Made by a program: the position numbers and the translations under genes. Below, piece after piece: positions 53,086 to 61,671 of a stretch of 64,000 nucleotides of DNA; position 1 is the first letter of the stretch, and each line of letters opens with the position of its first letter. The stretch is from Nonlabens arenilitoris. Lineage in GTDB: Bacteria > Bacteroidota > Bacteroidia > Flavobacteriales > Flavobacteriaceae. The notes beneath the pieces were generated by a model. The model saw nothing but the letters and a program-made list of their open reading frames with translations, did not search any database and was not told where the DNA came from. The DNA is taken from positions 1,501,501 through 1,565,500 of the forward strand of contig NZ_MTPW01000001.1 of NCBI RefSeq assembly GCF_002954765.1, in the 5' to 3' direction.

Positions 53086-54732
53086 CTATTTAGTAATCGT
53101 TAAGGTTCCTAGATGCGCACCTTCTTTATTAGATCCATAAATTAAATATTTGCCAGCGCCCTTTTGATAGGTCACAGAAGGTCTAACTACTAACTGGTTT
53201 TTCTCATAGTCTGTAGGGTCGATACGTTCCATATCGCCAGTAGAATCATCAAAAGTGAAAATTACTGGTATCATTTTTTTAATGTTTCGTACTTTTTTAA
53301 CGTCATCGATATCTGTAGTTCCTATGTTTTTAGGATCATCATTCACTAATAGGCTTAGTTTTCCATTTTCATACAATGCTACACTGCTTAAATATTCAGG
53401 TCCTTCACCAAGTATAGCTAGTGGGAACAATACTCCAACACCTACACTTACAGAACCATTTGCCATTCCACCAGCGAGACCTATTGAAAACTGCGTTACC
53501 GTTACTTGCTGTTCTTTAGGTACTACATTACTCCAGTCCATTGTACCGTCTTGATTTAAAGCGGTAACGATGATTTCATTTGTGCTGTATGTAATAGGAG
53601 TAAAGGCTAGTGGACCTATACCAGATGTGTTACCTACATAAGTTGTGTACCATTCTGATAATACAATAACACCACCATTTTCTCTTTCAATAAGGTGTGT
53701 AATGCGATAGAATGGCTTTAAGTCTTTTCCTTTTTTAGCACGTCTCTCACCTATTAATTTAGTCTTGGTCTCAACACTGAATTCATTAAATGTCTCCTTT
53801 ACGACACTGTTATCACTAGTTTCAACAGCAACGTCGAAAATCCCTTCTAATCTCCAATCTGCTCGACCACTTTTTCTAAGATTAGAATAGAATCCTATTA
53901 ACTGTAATCTACCATCTGCAGTATTAATGACATTACAATTGAGTACTTTTTTACCTTTTAAATCGATGTCTATGTTTTCTTTAGCATACCCTTTTGAGGC
54001 ATAGTAAGCATGAACAGTTAAGTTGGTCTCAGTTGTTTTTTTTGCCTTGTTACGGTAGCTATCGCTTACCACTACAAAAATGTCTCCTTTGTCATTTACT
54101 TCAAAATCGTCGAGACTAAACTCTAGATCTTTACGATCTTTAAATTGTAAGTCTACGGCTTCATTATGTACAGCAGCAAGCGTCTTATCTAATAATGCGA
54201 TTTCATACCTTAGTTTTTCATCTCTTTCAAAAATCCCTACGTGCATGACTAGATAATTAACACCATCATACGAAGGTTCAAAAAAGAAAGCACCTTGCTG
54301 TGATCTTTTGGGAACCTCTACAGCAAGAACGGTTTTAGGTTTTCCTAGAATTAACTTCTCATCAATCGAGTAAGCCGCAAAAACACTTTTCTTAGCTTTT
54401 TTATCATAGTATGACCCAAAAAGAAATACCTCTCCATCAATAATAGCTAGGTCTTCTATAGTTACTTTGTTACCATTTATTTTATCAAATTTGATTTGCT
54501 TACTTTTTAAAAACTTGTTTGAGCCAGATTCAAATGTTTGTACATAAAACATTTTCTTTTGTCTCGCGAGTGTGTAGATGGTACCATTTTTTTCTCCAGC
54601 GATGTAAGTAACATCACCTTTTTTGGCTGTAATCTTTGGACCGAAATCCAGAGTTACATTTCCGACTTGCATTTGAGCATGAGCTTGAAAACTAATCACA
54701 GTGATTAGAAGGGTAAATAATAGTTTTTTCAT
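53086..54732 (-). CDS. DUF6770-type exported protein
   Basis: Met at 54732 starts a clean signal peptide (KKLLFTLLITVISFQAHAQ); the upstream Met at 54771 would add a Cys-rich non-signal leader. The mature 548-residue protein is almost all beta strands with repeated pattern (VEDLAIIDGEVFLFGSYYD-like EDLAIIDGEVFLFGSYY, FEVNDKGDIFVVVSDSYRN, RLQLIGFYSN), which suggests a beta-propeller. A Gly-rich stretch (GLAGGMANGSVSVGVG) lies near residue 420. This matches a Bacteroidota family of unknown function. It is alone between terminators. Confidence 0.78.
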   Translation of the reverse strand: MKKLLFTLLITVISFQAHAQMQVGNVTLDFGPKITAKKGDVTYIAGEKNGTIYTLARQKKMFYVQTFESGSNKFLKSKQIKFDKINGNKVTIEDLAIIDGEVFLFGSYYDKKAKKSVFAAYSIDEKLILGKPKTVLAVEVPKRSQQGAFFFEPSYDGVNYLVMHVGIFERDEKLRYEIALLDKTLAAVHNEAVDLQFKDRKDLEFSLDDFEVNDKGDIFVVVSDSYRNKAKKTTETNLTVHAYYASKGYAKENIDIDLKGKKVLNCNVINTADGRLQLIGFYSNLRKSGRADWRLEGIFDVAVETSDNSVVKETFNEFSVETKTKLIGERRAKKGKDLKPFYRITHLIERENGGVIVLSEWYTTYVGNTSGIGPLAFTPITYSTNEIIVTALNQDGTMDWSNVVPKEQQVTVTQFSIGLAGGMANGSVSVGVGVLFPLAILGEGPEYLSSVALYENGKLSLLVNDDPKNIGTTDIDDVKKVRNIKKMIPVIFTFDDSTGDMERIDPTDYEKNQLVVRPSVTYQKGAGKYLIYGSNKEGAHLGTLTITK

Positions 54733-54802
54733 TGGTTGGTTTTTATCAAGTTTGCAATATAAGCACTTCATGTATATATATTCTCAGATCTTTTTTAGTT
54801 CC

Positions 54803-54843
54803 AAAAAAATCCGCTTAAGAATTCAATCTTAAGCGGATTTTAT
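54803..54843 (-). terminator. Terminator of the ALDH gene
   Basis: ATCCGCTTAAGA (54809-54820) and TCTTAAGCGGAT (54827-54838) are a perfect 12-bp stem with a 6-nt loop, about 20 nt after the stop at 54862 on the minus strand. Confidence 0.93.
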
Positions 54844-54861
54844 ATTTAAAAAAGAGAGATG

Positions 54862-56415
54862 TTACAAATCAAATTTAATTCCTTGTGCTAGTGGTAACTG
54901 ATCTGAGTAGTTGACCGTATTAGTCTGTCTTCTCATATACACTTTCCAGGCGTCACTACCAGACTCGCGTCCACCACCAGTTTCTTTTTCTCCACCAAAG
55001 GCTCCACCTATCTCAGCACCACTAGTTCCTATGTTTACGTTTGCAATTCCACAATCAGATCCTGCAAAGGATAAGAACTTCTCAGCTTCTTTCATTTCAT
55101 TGGTCATAATAGCACTTGATAATCCTTGTGCTACGCCATTTTGTTTCTCGATAGCGTTCTCTACCTCGCCGCTATACTTCATTAGATATAAGATAGGAGC
55201 AAAAGTCTCGTGCTGTACGATTTCAAAATGATTCTCTGCTTCAATGATCGCAGGTTTTACATAACAACCGCTTTCATATCCTTCACCTTCTAGAACGCCA
55301 CCATCTACTAATACGTTTCCGCCTTCAGCTTTTGCCTTTTCAATAGCGCTTAGATACGTATTGACAGCATCTTTATCAATTAAAGGTCCTATGTGGTTCT
55401 TTTCATCTAATGGATTACCTATAGTTAACTGACCGTATGCACCTACGATTGCATCGCGTACTTTATCATATACAGATTCGTGAATAATCAGTCTTCTAGT
55501 TGATGTACAACGCTGTCCACAAGTTCCTACAGCACCAAATACGGCACCTGGAACTACCACTTTTAAATCTGCGGTAGGTGTGATGATAATAGCATTATTA
55601 CCACCCAATTCTAGTAAAGATTTTCCAAAACGTTGAGCAACAGTTGCTCCTACAATTCTTCCCATTCTAGTTGATCCTGTAGCAGAGATTAGAGGAATTC
55701 TAGAATCTGTAGTCATCATTTCACCTACTTTATAATCTCCATTAATGATACATGAGATACCTTCAGGTAAATCGTTCTCTTTTAAGATATCTGCAATGAT
55801 GTTTTGACAAGCTACCGAACACAAAGGTGCTTTTTCACTAGCTTTCCATACACATACATCTCCACAAATCCATGCAAGAGCGGTATTCCATGCCCATACG
55901 GCAACTGGAAAATTAAATGCCGAAATAATTCCCACCACACCTATAGGATGCCATTGTTCTCTCATCACGTGTCCAGGTCTTTCTGAAGGGATAACCTGAC
56001 CGTTAAGTTGTCTAGATAAACCTACTGCAAAATCACAGATGTCGATCATCTCCTGAACCTCACCATAACCTTCTTGTAATGATTTACCCATTTCATAAGA
56101 CACTAGCTTCCCTAGAGGTTCTTTAAGGTCTCTTAGTTTATTACCAAATTGTCGTACTATTTCTCCACGTTGTGGCGCAGGCATAGCTCTGAAAGAAATG
56201 AAAGCCGCTTGAGCTTTTTCCATAACCTTATCATAGTCTGCTTGAGTAGTCGTGGTAACTTTACCTATTAACTGACCATCTACAGGTGAATAGGATGCAA
56301 TCTCTGGTCCACTACCGTAGTTGTCACTTCCCGTAGAAGTTCCATGGTTTACATCTTTAATACCTAGTTGTTTGAGAGCCTCATCCATACCGAAGCTACT
56401 TGCAATATTTGACAT
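54862..56415 (-). CDS. ALDH7-type aldehyde dehydrogenase (aminoadipate semialdehyde dehydrogenase family)
   Basis: This 517-residue protein has the ALDH Rossmann and catalytic features: GVVGIISAFNFPVAVWAWN, GSTRMGRIVG, catalytic-base Glu in LLELGGNNAII and catalytic Cys in GTCGQRCTSTRRL. The neighbourhood ENHFEIVQHETFAPILYLM fits ALDH7A1 (antiquitin)/AmaB, which oxidises alpha-aminoadipate semialdehyde in lysine degradation. The exact substrate is not proven by context, because no other lysine-catabolic gene is here. It lies 14 nt downstream of gpsA and is probably cotranscribed. Confidence 0.92.
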   Translation of the reverse strand: MSNIASSFGMDEALKQLGIKDVNHGTSTGSDNYGSGPEIASYSPVDGQLIGKVTTTTQADYDKVMEKAQAAFISFRAMPAPQRGEIVRQFGNKLRDLKEPLGKLVSYEMGKSLQEGYGEVQEMIDICDFAVGLSRQLNGQVIPSERPGHVMREQWHPIGVVGIISAFNFPVAVWAWNTALAWICGDVCVWKASEKAPLCSVACQNIIADILKENDLPEGISCIINGDYKVGEMMTTDSRIPLISATGSTRMGRIVGATVAQRFGKSLLELGGNNAIIITPTADLKVVVPGAVFGAVGTCGQRCTSTRRLIIHESVYDKVRDAIVGAYGQLTIGNPLDEKNHIGPLIDKDAVNTYLSAIEKAKAEGGNVLVDGGVLEGEGYESGCYVKPAIIEAENHFEIVQHETFAPILYLMKYSGEVENAIEKQNGVAQGLSSAIMTNEMKEAEKFLSFAGSDCGIANVNIGTSGAEIGGAFGGEKETGGGRESGSDAWKVYMRRQTNTVNYSDQLPLAQGIKFDL

Positions 56416-56429
56416 ATTTGTTGTTAGTT

Positions 56430-57425
56430 TTAGTCCAGCTTATCAGCCAGTTTTTTAAATACCTTTTTAGGATTTTTATTTTCATATAAGATGCTATAGA
56501 CGGCATCTAGGATAGGAGTGCGAGCTCCTTTTTCACTGTTGATTTTATAGGCACTATTTGTTGCATAATAACCTTCGGCAATCATACTCATTTCTAGCTG
56601 TGCACTTCTTACCGTATATCCTTTACCTAACATATTACCGAATAATCTATTTCTAGAAAAAACAGAATATCCCGTAACCAGTAAATCGCCTAAGTAAGCA
56701 CTATCATTAATATTACGTTTCATTTTGTGAACTTTCTTGATGAAACGCTTCATTTCTCTAATAGAATTACTCATCAATACGCTTTGGAAATTATCTCCAT
56801 AACCTAGTCCGTGAGCAATACCTGCCGCTATCGCATATATATTTTTAAGTACCGCTGCATATTCAGTACCTATGATGTCATCTGTTGTTTTACAGTTGAT
56901 ATAATCACTGCTTAACTTTGAGGCAACAAAGTTTGCCTTCTCTTCATCTGCACAGGCGATGGTTAAATAGGAAAGGCGTTCAAGGGCAACTTCCTCTGCA
57001 TGACATGGACCTGTTAATACACCTATATCTTCAAAAGGGATGTTATAGTGTTCATTAAAATGCTCACCTACAATAAGTCCAGTCTCTGGAACAATTCCTT
57101 TAATGGCACTAAAGATGATTTTACCTTTTAAATCAACTGTTAAGTTTTCTAGTTCTGTATATAAAAATGCACTAGGAATAGCAAATATGCATACATCTGC
57201 TTCTGCAACGATTTCGTTGATGTCGTTTGATAACTTCAATTGATTGACATCAAATTCTACTGAGCTTAAATAGCTAGGATTATGATCGTTACGTTTAATG
57301 TGTTCTATAGCATATACACTGCGCATATACCATCCTACTTGATCTAGGTTTTCACAAAGCATTTTTACGATGGCTGTAGCCCAGCTTCCGCCGCCTATTA
57401 CCGCAAATTTTTTGTTATTCTCCAT
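56430..57425 (-). CDS. gpsA: Glycerol-3-phosphate dehydrogenase [NAD(P)+]
   Basis: This 331-residue protein has the dinucleotide-binding FAVIGGGSWATAIVKML at the N-terminus. ILTGPCHAEEVA and AVLKNIYAIAAGIAHGLGYGDN (active-site Lys in VLKN) follow, then LGDLLVTGYSVFSRNRLFG and a C-terminal helix bundle. It reduces dihydroxyacetone phosphate to sn-glycerol 3-phosphate for phospholipid synthesis. The glycine motif reads GGGSWAT, as in most members. The ALDH gene follows by 14 nt. Confidence 0.93.
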   Translation of the reverse strand: MENNKKFAVIGGGSWATAIVKMLCENLDQVGWYMRSVYAIEHIKRNDHNPSYLSSVEFDVNQLKLSNDINEIVAEADVCIFAIPSAFLYTELENLTVDLKGKIIFSAIKGIVPETGLIVGEHFNEHYNIPFEDIGVLTGPCHAEEVALERLSYLTIACADEEKANFVASKLSSDYINCKTTDDIIGTEYAAVLKNIYAIAAGIAHGLGYGDNFQSVLMSNSIREMKRFIKKVHKMKRNINDSAYLGDLLVTGYSVFSRNRLFGNMLGKGYTVRSAQLEMSMIAEGYYATNSAYKINSEKGARTPILDAVYSILYENKNPKKVFKKLADKLD

Positions 57426-57536
57426 AAGTTAATCTTGGACTGTAAAAATACCATTTTTTAAGTGGATAGCTCAATACAGCGTTAAAGCAGTTGTTCACTA
57501 AATGGTTATGAATATGATTGTAGAGATGGATTAGAG

Positions 57537-57558
57537 TTACGCTTTCGCGAAAGCGTAA
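57537..57558. repeat. Highly iterated palindrome, copy 12 (22-bp perfect arms, intergenic)
   Basis: The same TTA/TAA-extended palindrome as copy 1, here in the divergent spacer between gpsA and the lipoprotein gene. No T run follows, so it is not a terminator. Confidence 0.95.
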
Positions 57559-57647
57559 TTGATATAATTCAGTTGTCTGTAAATGAGTGTTTTAATAAAA
57601 TGGCACGCTTTTCGCAAACGTTGTAGTAACTATTAAATATTACGATT

Positions 57648-58544
57648 ATGAGAACATTTTACAAAATTTTAGGAAGCCTGTTGATTGCGGTGACTATCGC
57701 AAGTTGTGAAACAGAAGTGGTGATAGGAGATGGTTTTGATAATCGCCCTACACTTAATGAAATCTTGAGTAATCAAGAATTATGGTATGTTGATTTAAAT
57801 AATACACAAGGAAACCCAGATATACCTTTTATGACCAAAGCTTTTACAGTGAGTTTTGATTTTGGAACGTTATATGCTAATAATAATCTTGTAGGAGTAG
57901 GTAGTGCTGGTGCTGGTCTAGGCCTAGATGTAGGTAGTTATCAGATATTGAATAATCAGGTTTCTATTTTACATGATATTGATGGGTTACATGATTTTAC
58001 TGTGGTGGTTTTAAATTATAACAGAATAAAAATGATTGATATGCATCGTGGAACGGTTTATTATCTAGACGGTTATAATCGTAACAATTTTGATTATGAT
58101 CAATTGTTTTATGATAATATTCAATATTTCTTACAAGAATACAAGGCATGGGAAAAGGTGTATACTAGTAATGTAGGTGCGCTTAATAATTTTGATCAAG
58201 AGAATTATTTACAATTCACTCCAGGTTTTAATGGAGATGAGTTTAAAAGTTCTACAGATCGTACAGGTCTTAATTATAGTAGTTTGTTTTGGGATTATAC
58301 AGGAGAATATTGGATAAAAGATGAGGTTCCTGGATCAATTAACAAGCATTTAACTATGGATTATGATTTTATAGGCAATGATTTTTTCGATCTTTACGTT
58401 ATTAATGATAACACGATTGAATTGTATCATTCGGCATCTGGAACTACTTATGAATTTAAAGGTAGAGGATACATTCAATTAAAAAATACTGCTGGTAAAT
58501 CTAGATTAATTGATGCTAGTAGAGTAATTGAAAAAGAAAAGTAA
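57648..58544 (+). CDS. Lipoprotein of unknown function
   Basis: This 298-residue protein has a lipoprotein signal MRTFYKILGSLLIAVTIASC with Cys20 acylated. The mature part is acidic and rich in Asn/Asp/Tyr (PTLNEILSNQELWYVDLNNT, GNPDIPFMTKAFTVSFDFGT). Strands such as YLDGYNRNNFDYDQLF and YSSLFWDYTGEYWIKDE suggest a beta-rich domain. DLYVINDNTIELYHS resembles the lipocalin-like N-terminal-to-C-terminal pattern in Bacteroidota lipoproteins of the nicotinic-acid-mononucleotide-adenylyltransferase neighbourhood. I do not assign a family. It is a stand-alone gene with a terminator. Confidence 0.75.
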   Translation: MRTFYKILGSLLIAVTIASCETEVVIGDGFDNRPTLNEILSNQELWYVDLNNTQGNPDIPFMTKAFTVSFDFGTLYANNNLVGVGSAGAGLGLDVGSYQILNNQVSILHDIDGLHDFTVVVLNYNRIKMIDMHRGTVYYLDGYNRNNFDYDQLFYDNIQYFLQEYKAWEKVYTSNVGALNNFDQENYLQFTPGFNGDEFKSSTDRTGLNYSSLFWDYTGEYWIKDEVPGSINKHLTMDYDFIGNDFFDLYVINDNTIELYHSASGTTYEFKGRGYIQLKNTAGKSRLIDASRVIEKEK

Positions 58545-58561
58545 AAAGAATTGGTTGGTTG

Positions 58562-58602
58562 AAAACCGTCTGTGGATCTCTTGTAGATTGCAGGCGGTTT
58601 TT
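58562..58602 (+). terminator. Terminator of the lipoprotein gene
   Basis: AAAACCG(T)CTG and CAG(G)CGGTTTTT pair over an 18-nt loop with one G-T pair, followed by T residues. Confidence 0.78.
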
Positions 58603-58662
58603 GTTTTATGAAACTAAGAATGTAGGGTTAAATAATCTTGACTACATGAAATGAAGTTGCAG

Positions 58663-59250
58663 CTATTTATAAAAATTCATTTCTTCAATATATTCTTGCA
58701 CTTTGTGATGCATAAAGTATCGCAAGTCTTTCCCTTCTTTAATTCCATTACGTATCATCGTTGAAGAGATTTCCATTATAGGAGCGTCTATCTTTGTTAC
58801 ACTTTTATGATGGAGTAAATCTTCTGGGATATCGCCTTGTGAAATACGAGGATATACTATGATCTGGTAGTCTTCTAATATGACTTGATAATTTTTCCAC
58901 TTATGAAGACTTTTTAAATTGTCTTCTCCCATAATTAATGTAAAGTTATAATTGGGATATTTTTCAGTTAAGTGTGCTAGTGTATTTACGGTATAATTAG
59001 GCTGTGGTAGACTAAACTCTGCATTACTAGCTTTAATTTTTATATAATCCTCGGTAGCAATATAGACCATGTGTAAACGCTGATAGTCGTCTAGAAGTGT
59101 TGATTTCTTTTTATGTGGATTATGTGGTGTAACTACCATCCATATTTCATCGAGGTCGCTATTTTCTATAAGGTAATTTGCGATGGCAAGATGACCTATA
59201 TGGACTGGATTAAAAGTGCCAAAATAAAGCCCAATGTTATTCTTCTTCAT
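58663..59250 (-). CDS. nadD: Nicotinate-nucleotide adenylyltransferase
   Basis: This 195-residue protein has the nucleotidyltransferase motif GTFNPVHIGHLAIA (H-x-G-H) at residues 10-23 and the C-terminal SSTMIRNGIKEGKDLRYF, the S-x-T-x-I-R motif with the family's R-x-x-I-x-x-G. WMVVTPHNPHKKK is the substrate-side segment. It makes deamido-NAD from nicotinate mononucleotide and ATP. It overlaps gmk by 14 nt and is the last gene of the yicC-gmk-nadD operon. Confidence 0.95.
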   Translation of the reverse strand: MKKNNIGLYFGTFNPVHIGHLAIANYLIENSDLDEIWMVVTPHNPHKKKSTLLDDYQRLHMVYIATEDYIKIKASNAEFSLPQPNYTVNTLAHLTEKYPNYNFTLIMGEDNLKSLHKWKNYQVILEDYQIIVYPRISQGDIPEDLLHHKSVTKIDAPIMEISSTMIRNGIKEGKDLRYFMHHKVQEYIEEMNFYK

Positions 59251-59836
59251 AAGGTCCTACCTTTTTATGGATAAAATTTCTTACGATATCCTCTGCCTGT
59301 TGCTTTGCTAGTTCAAGATCATCATTTTTAATAATGACATCAAATTGTGGTGCAGTAGCCATTTCTGTACTTGCTTTTGCAACACGCATCGCTATTTTTT
59401 CTTCAGACTCTGTCTTGCGATTTTTAAGTCTTTTTTGAAGTTCATTTATCGATGGTGGTTTTACGAATATAGAGATACAGCGATCTGGAAATTTGCTTTT
59501 TAAACGCAAACCACCTACAACATCAATATCAAAAATGACGTTTTTACCTTGTGCCCATAGACGTTCTACTTCACTTTTTAAAGTGCCGTAAAATTGATCT
59601 TTGTATACCTCTTCAAATTCGATAAAGTCATTTGCTCTAATTCTATTTTTAAATTCAGGTATCCCTAAAAAATAATAGTGTACACCATCAATTTCTCCTT
59701 CGCGAGCTTCTCTAGACGCTGCTGAAATAGAAAAGGCTAAATTCAGATCTTCAATTTTTAAAAGATGTCTTACTAATGTGGTTTTTCCAGCACCAGATGG
59801 TGCACTGAAGACGATAAGTTTAGGTTGTGCAGTCAT
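59237..59836 (-). CDS. gmk: Guanylate kinase
   Basis: This 199-residue protein has the P-loop SAPSGAGKTTLVRHLL, GMP-binding SAASREAREGEIDGVHYYF and FIEFEEVYKDQFYGTL, and the lid region RLKNRKTESEEKIAMRVAKA. It phosphorylates GMP to GDP. The N-terminus overlaps the yicC stop by one base and its end overlaps nadD by 14 nt, so translation is tightly coupled. Confidence 0.96.
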   Translation of the reverse strand: MTAQPKLIVFSAPSGAGKTTLVRHLLKIEDLNLAFSISAASREAREGEIDGVHYYFLGIPEFKNRIRANDFIEFEEVYKDQFYGTLKSEVERLWAQGKNVIFDIDVVGGLRLKSKFPDRCISIFVKPPSINELQKRLKNRKTESEEKIAMRVAKASTEMATAPQFDVIIKNDDLELAKQQAEDIVRNFIHKKVGPYEEE

Positions 59837-60711
59837 TACAATACGTTCAACATTTGTTCTTTTACTTTCTCTAGCTCATCTTTCATTTGTACCACAAGTT
59901 GTTGCATAGTGGCATGATTTGCTTTACTTCCTATAGTGTTGATTTCACGACCTATCTCTTGACTTATAAAGCCTAGCTTTTTACCTTGAGAAAGCTCATT
60001 ATCTAGTGTTTCTACAAAATAATCTAAATGATTTTTAAGGCGCACTTTCTCTTCAGTGATATCGTATTTTTCTAGATAAAAGATTAGTTCTTGTTCAAAA
60101 CGGTTACCGTCGACCTTTTCTTTAAGATCACTAACTGCTTTTTCTAATCGAGTACGTATGTCTGCTAGACGAGTCTCATCTACTTCTTTTATTTGATCTA
60201 AAAGTTTATTGATGTTATTTATTCTTAAAATAAACTCATCTTTTAAGCCTTTTCCCTCATCAAGCCTATATTGATTGACCGCTTTAAGAGCTTCAATAGC
60301 TGTTTTTTCAATTACATCAAATTCTTCTTGCGAGACCTCTTCAATCTGGGTCGCAAATACATCTGGAAACTTTGACGCGATTTGTAATAAACGGCTATCA
60401 TCTACGGTATCATTAAGATTTATCCCTTGAACTGTTTTTAATTGCTGTATATATGACTCTAATACCTGTGTATTAAGTTGAGTGGTGCTGTCAATGCCAG
60501 TTTTTTCTACGTGAATAGCAAAATCTATTTTACCACGAGATAACTCACTTGCAGCAAGTTGACGTAATGGTAATTCTATTTCTTTATAGGCGTTTGATAA
60601 ACGCATATTAAGATCTAGGTTTTTACTATTAAGTGTTCTTATTTCTACAGTGATTTTTTTCTGGGCGAGTTGGGTAACACTTTTACCGTATCCAGTCATG
60701 GACAGTATCAT
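59836..60711 (-). CDS. YicC-family endoribonuclease
   Basis: This 291-residue protein starts MILSMTGYGK, the family hallmark (M-T-G-F/Y-G), followed by VEIRTLNSKNLDLNMRL and a long helical middle. The C-terminal DUF1732 has GKKLGFISQEIGREINTIGSKAN, which ends in the conserved segment with E-x-N-T-x-x-S-K. YicC proteins are RNases associated with RNA decay in E. coli. Synteny with gmk is conserved widely. It is the first gene of the operon. Confidence 0.93.
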   Translation of the reverse strand: MILSMTGYGKSVTQLAQKKITVEIRTLNSKNLDLNMRLSNAYKEIELPLRQLAASELSRGKIDFAIHVEKTGIDSTTQLNTQVLESYIQQLKTVQGINLNDTVDDSRLLQIASKFPDVFATQIEEVSQEEFDVIEKTAIEALKAVNQYRLDEGKGLKDEFILRINNINKLLDQIKEVDETRLADIRTRLEKAVSDLKEKVDGNRFEQELIFYLEKYDITEEKVRLKNHLDYFVETLDNELSQGKKLGFISQEIGREINTIGSKANHATMQQLVVQMKDELEKVKEQMLNVL

Positions 60712-60767
60712 ACTATTCTATCATTTAGAATAGCAAAGATAAGTTAATCTCAAATCAAGGTTAAAGC

Positions 60768-61349
60768 TTACTCGTCAATTTTACTGCGCAATCTACTTAA
60801 GGATTGTTGTCTAATCCCTAAGAATGATGCAATCTCTTTAAGAGGTAGTCTTTCTACTATTGCTGGATATAGCTCTATAAACTTTAAATATCTACTGGTG
60901 GCATCTCTACTTATCATTCTAGCTTTTTCATCTAGTAAACCATGATACCTGCGCAACATAATTCTATGAAAGGCAGTAGCTAGTCCAGGATAAAGCTTGC
61001 TCATGTATTGGAAATCTTCATATTTAAAGCACAATACCTCAGCATCTTCCACACAGTCAATTTGTATATTAGAAGGTTTTTGTTCTATATAACTTACCAT
61101 AGAGGTAACAGCGTCATTTTCTGCAACAAATCTAGTCGTGTGTAAGTTGCCGCTATCATCCATGATACTGCACTTTAAAATCCCTTTTTTTACAAAGTAA
61201 ATTTTAGTTGCTGTGTCTCCTAAATAGAGAATAGTTTCTTTTTTCCGTACTTTCTTGACCTCCAAAAGATTAAAAACTTCCTGCGCATATTCTAGGCTAG
61301 GAGTGTTTTCATCCTGTGTTAATTCGTGAAGGAACTTTGGTAATTCCAT
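60768..61349 (-). CDS. Crp/Fnr-family transcriptional regulator
   Basis: This 193-residue protein has an N-terminal cyclic-nucleotide-binding-like jelly roll (KKETILYLGDTATKIYFVKKGILKCSI, cited in part) and a C-terminal HTH (LPLKEIASFLGIRQQSLSRLRSKI). The usual cAMP-contact Arg/Glu phosphate cassette is not clear in VENDAVTSMVSYIEQKPSN, so cAMP sensing is doubtful. Such small regulators are common in Bacteroidota and sense other effectors. It is divergent from hemD across 322 nt. Confidence 0.88.
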   Translation of the reverse strand: MELPKFLHELTQDENTPSLEYAQEVFNLLEVKKVRKKETILYLGDTATKIYFVKKGILKCSIMDDSGNLHTTRFVAENDAVTSMVSYIEQKPSNIQIDCVEDAEVLCFKYEDFQYMSKLYPGLATAFHRIMLRRYHGLLDEKARMISRDATSRYLKFIELYPAIVERLPLKEIASFLGIRQQSLSRLRSKIDE

Positions 61350-61671
61350 AATAACTCAATTTTACTCTTTTCAAGGCTAAAGATGCTGCAAATAAATTAG
61401 AACACCTACTGATTGTGTAAACTTTAATATCTTTAATGTAGTTTAAAGTACTTTAAATCAGTTTATTAAAGGCATAATATTTTTTTACATATTTTAAAAA
61501 TCTGCATCCGATAAAGTGTATATTTTGATTAAATTATTTATCAAACTTCTAAATTGTCCGTAGATTCTTCCATAATAAAATAGGGTTCTCTAAAACTAGA
61601 AATCGATATAAGAGAACTACTTATCTTTATACTTTAAAACTTACTTTCAATTCTGACTATAAAATAAGAAA
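61350..61671. other. Divergent intergenic region between the Crp/Fnr gene and hemD
   Basis: This 322-nt AT-rich spacer has no credible ORF. The nearest promoter-like string is TATATTTTG around 61527, one base off the TAnnTTTG spacing, so I do not call it. I see no hairpin typical of a riboswitch and no palindrome copy. Confidence 0.5.

Noticed and set aside
57609..57624. Degenerate palindrome (CGCTTTTCGCAAACG) upstream of the lipoprotein gene
   Set aside because: The arms do not pair across the centre; too far from the core to count as a copy, despite lying 50 nt from a true copy.
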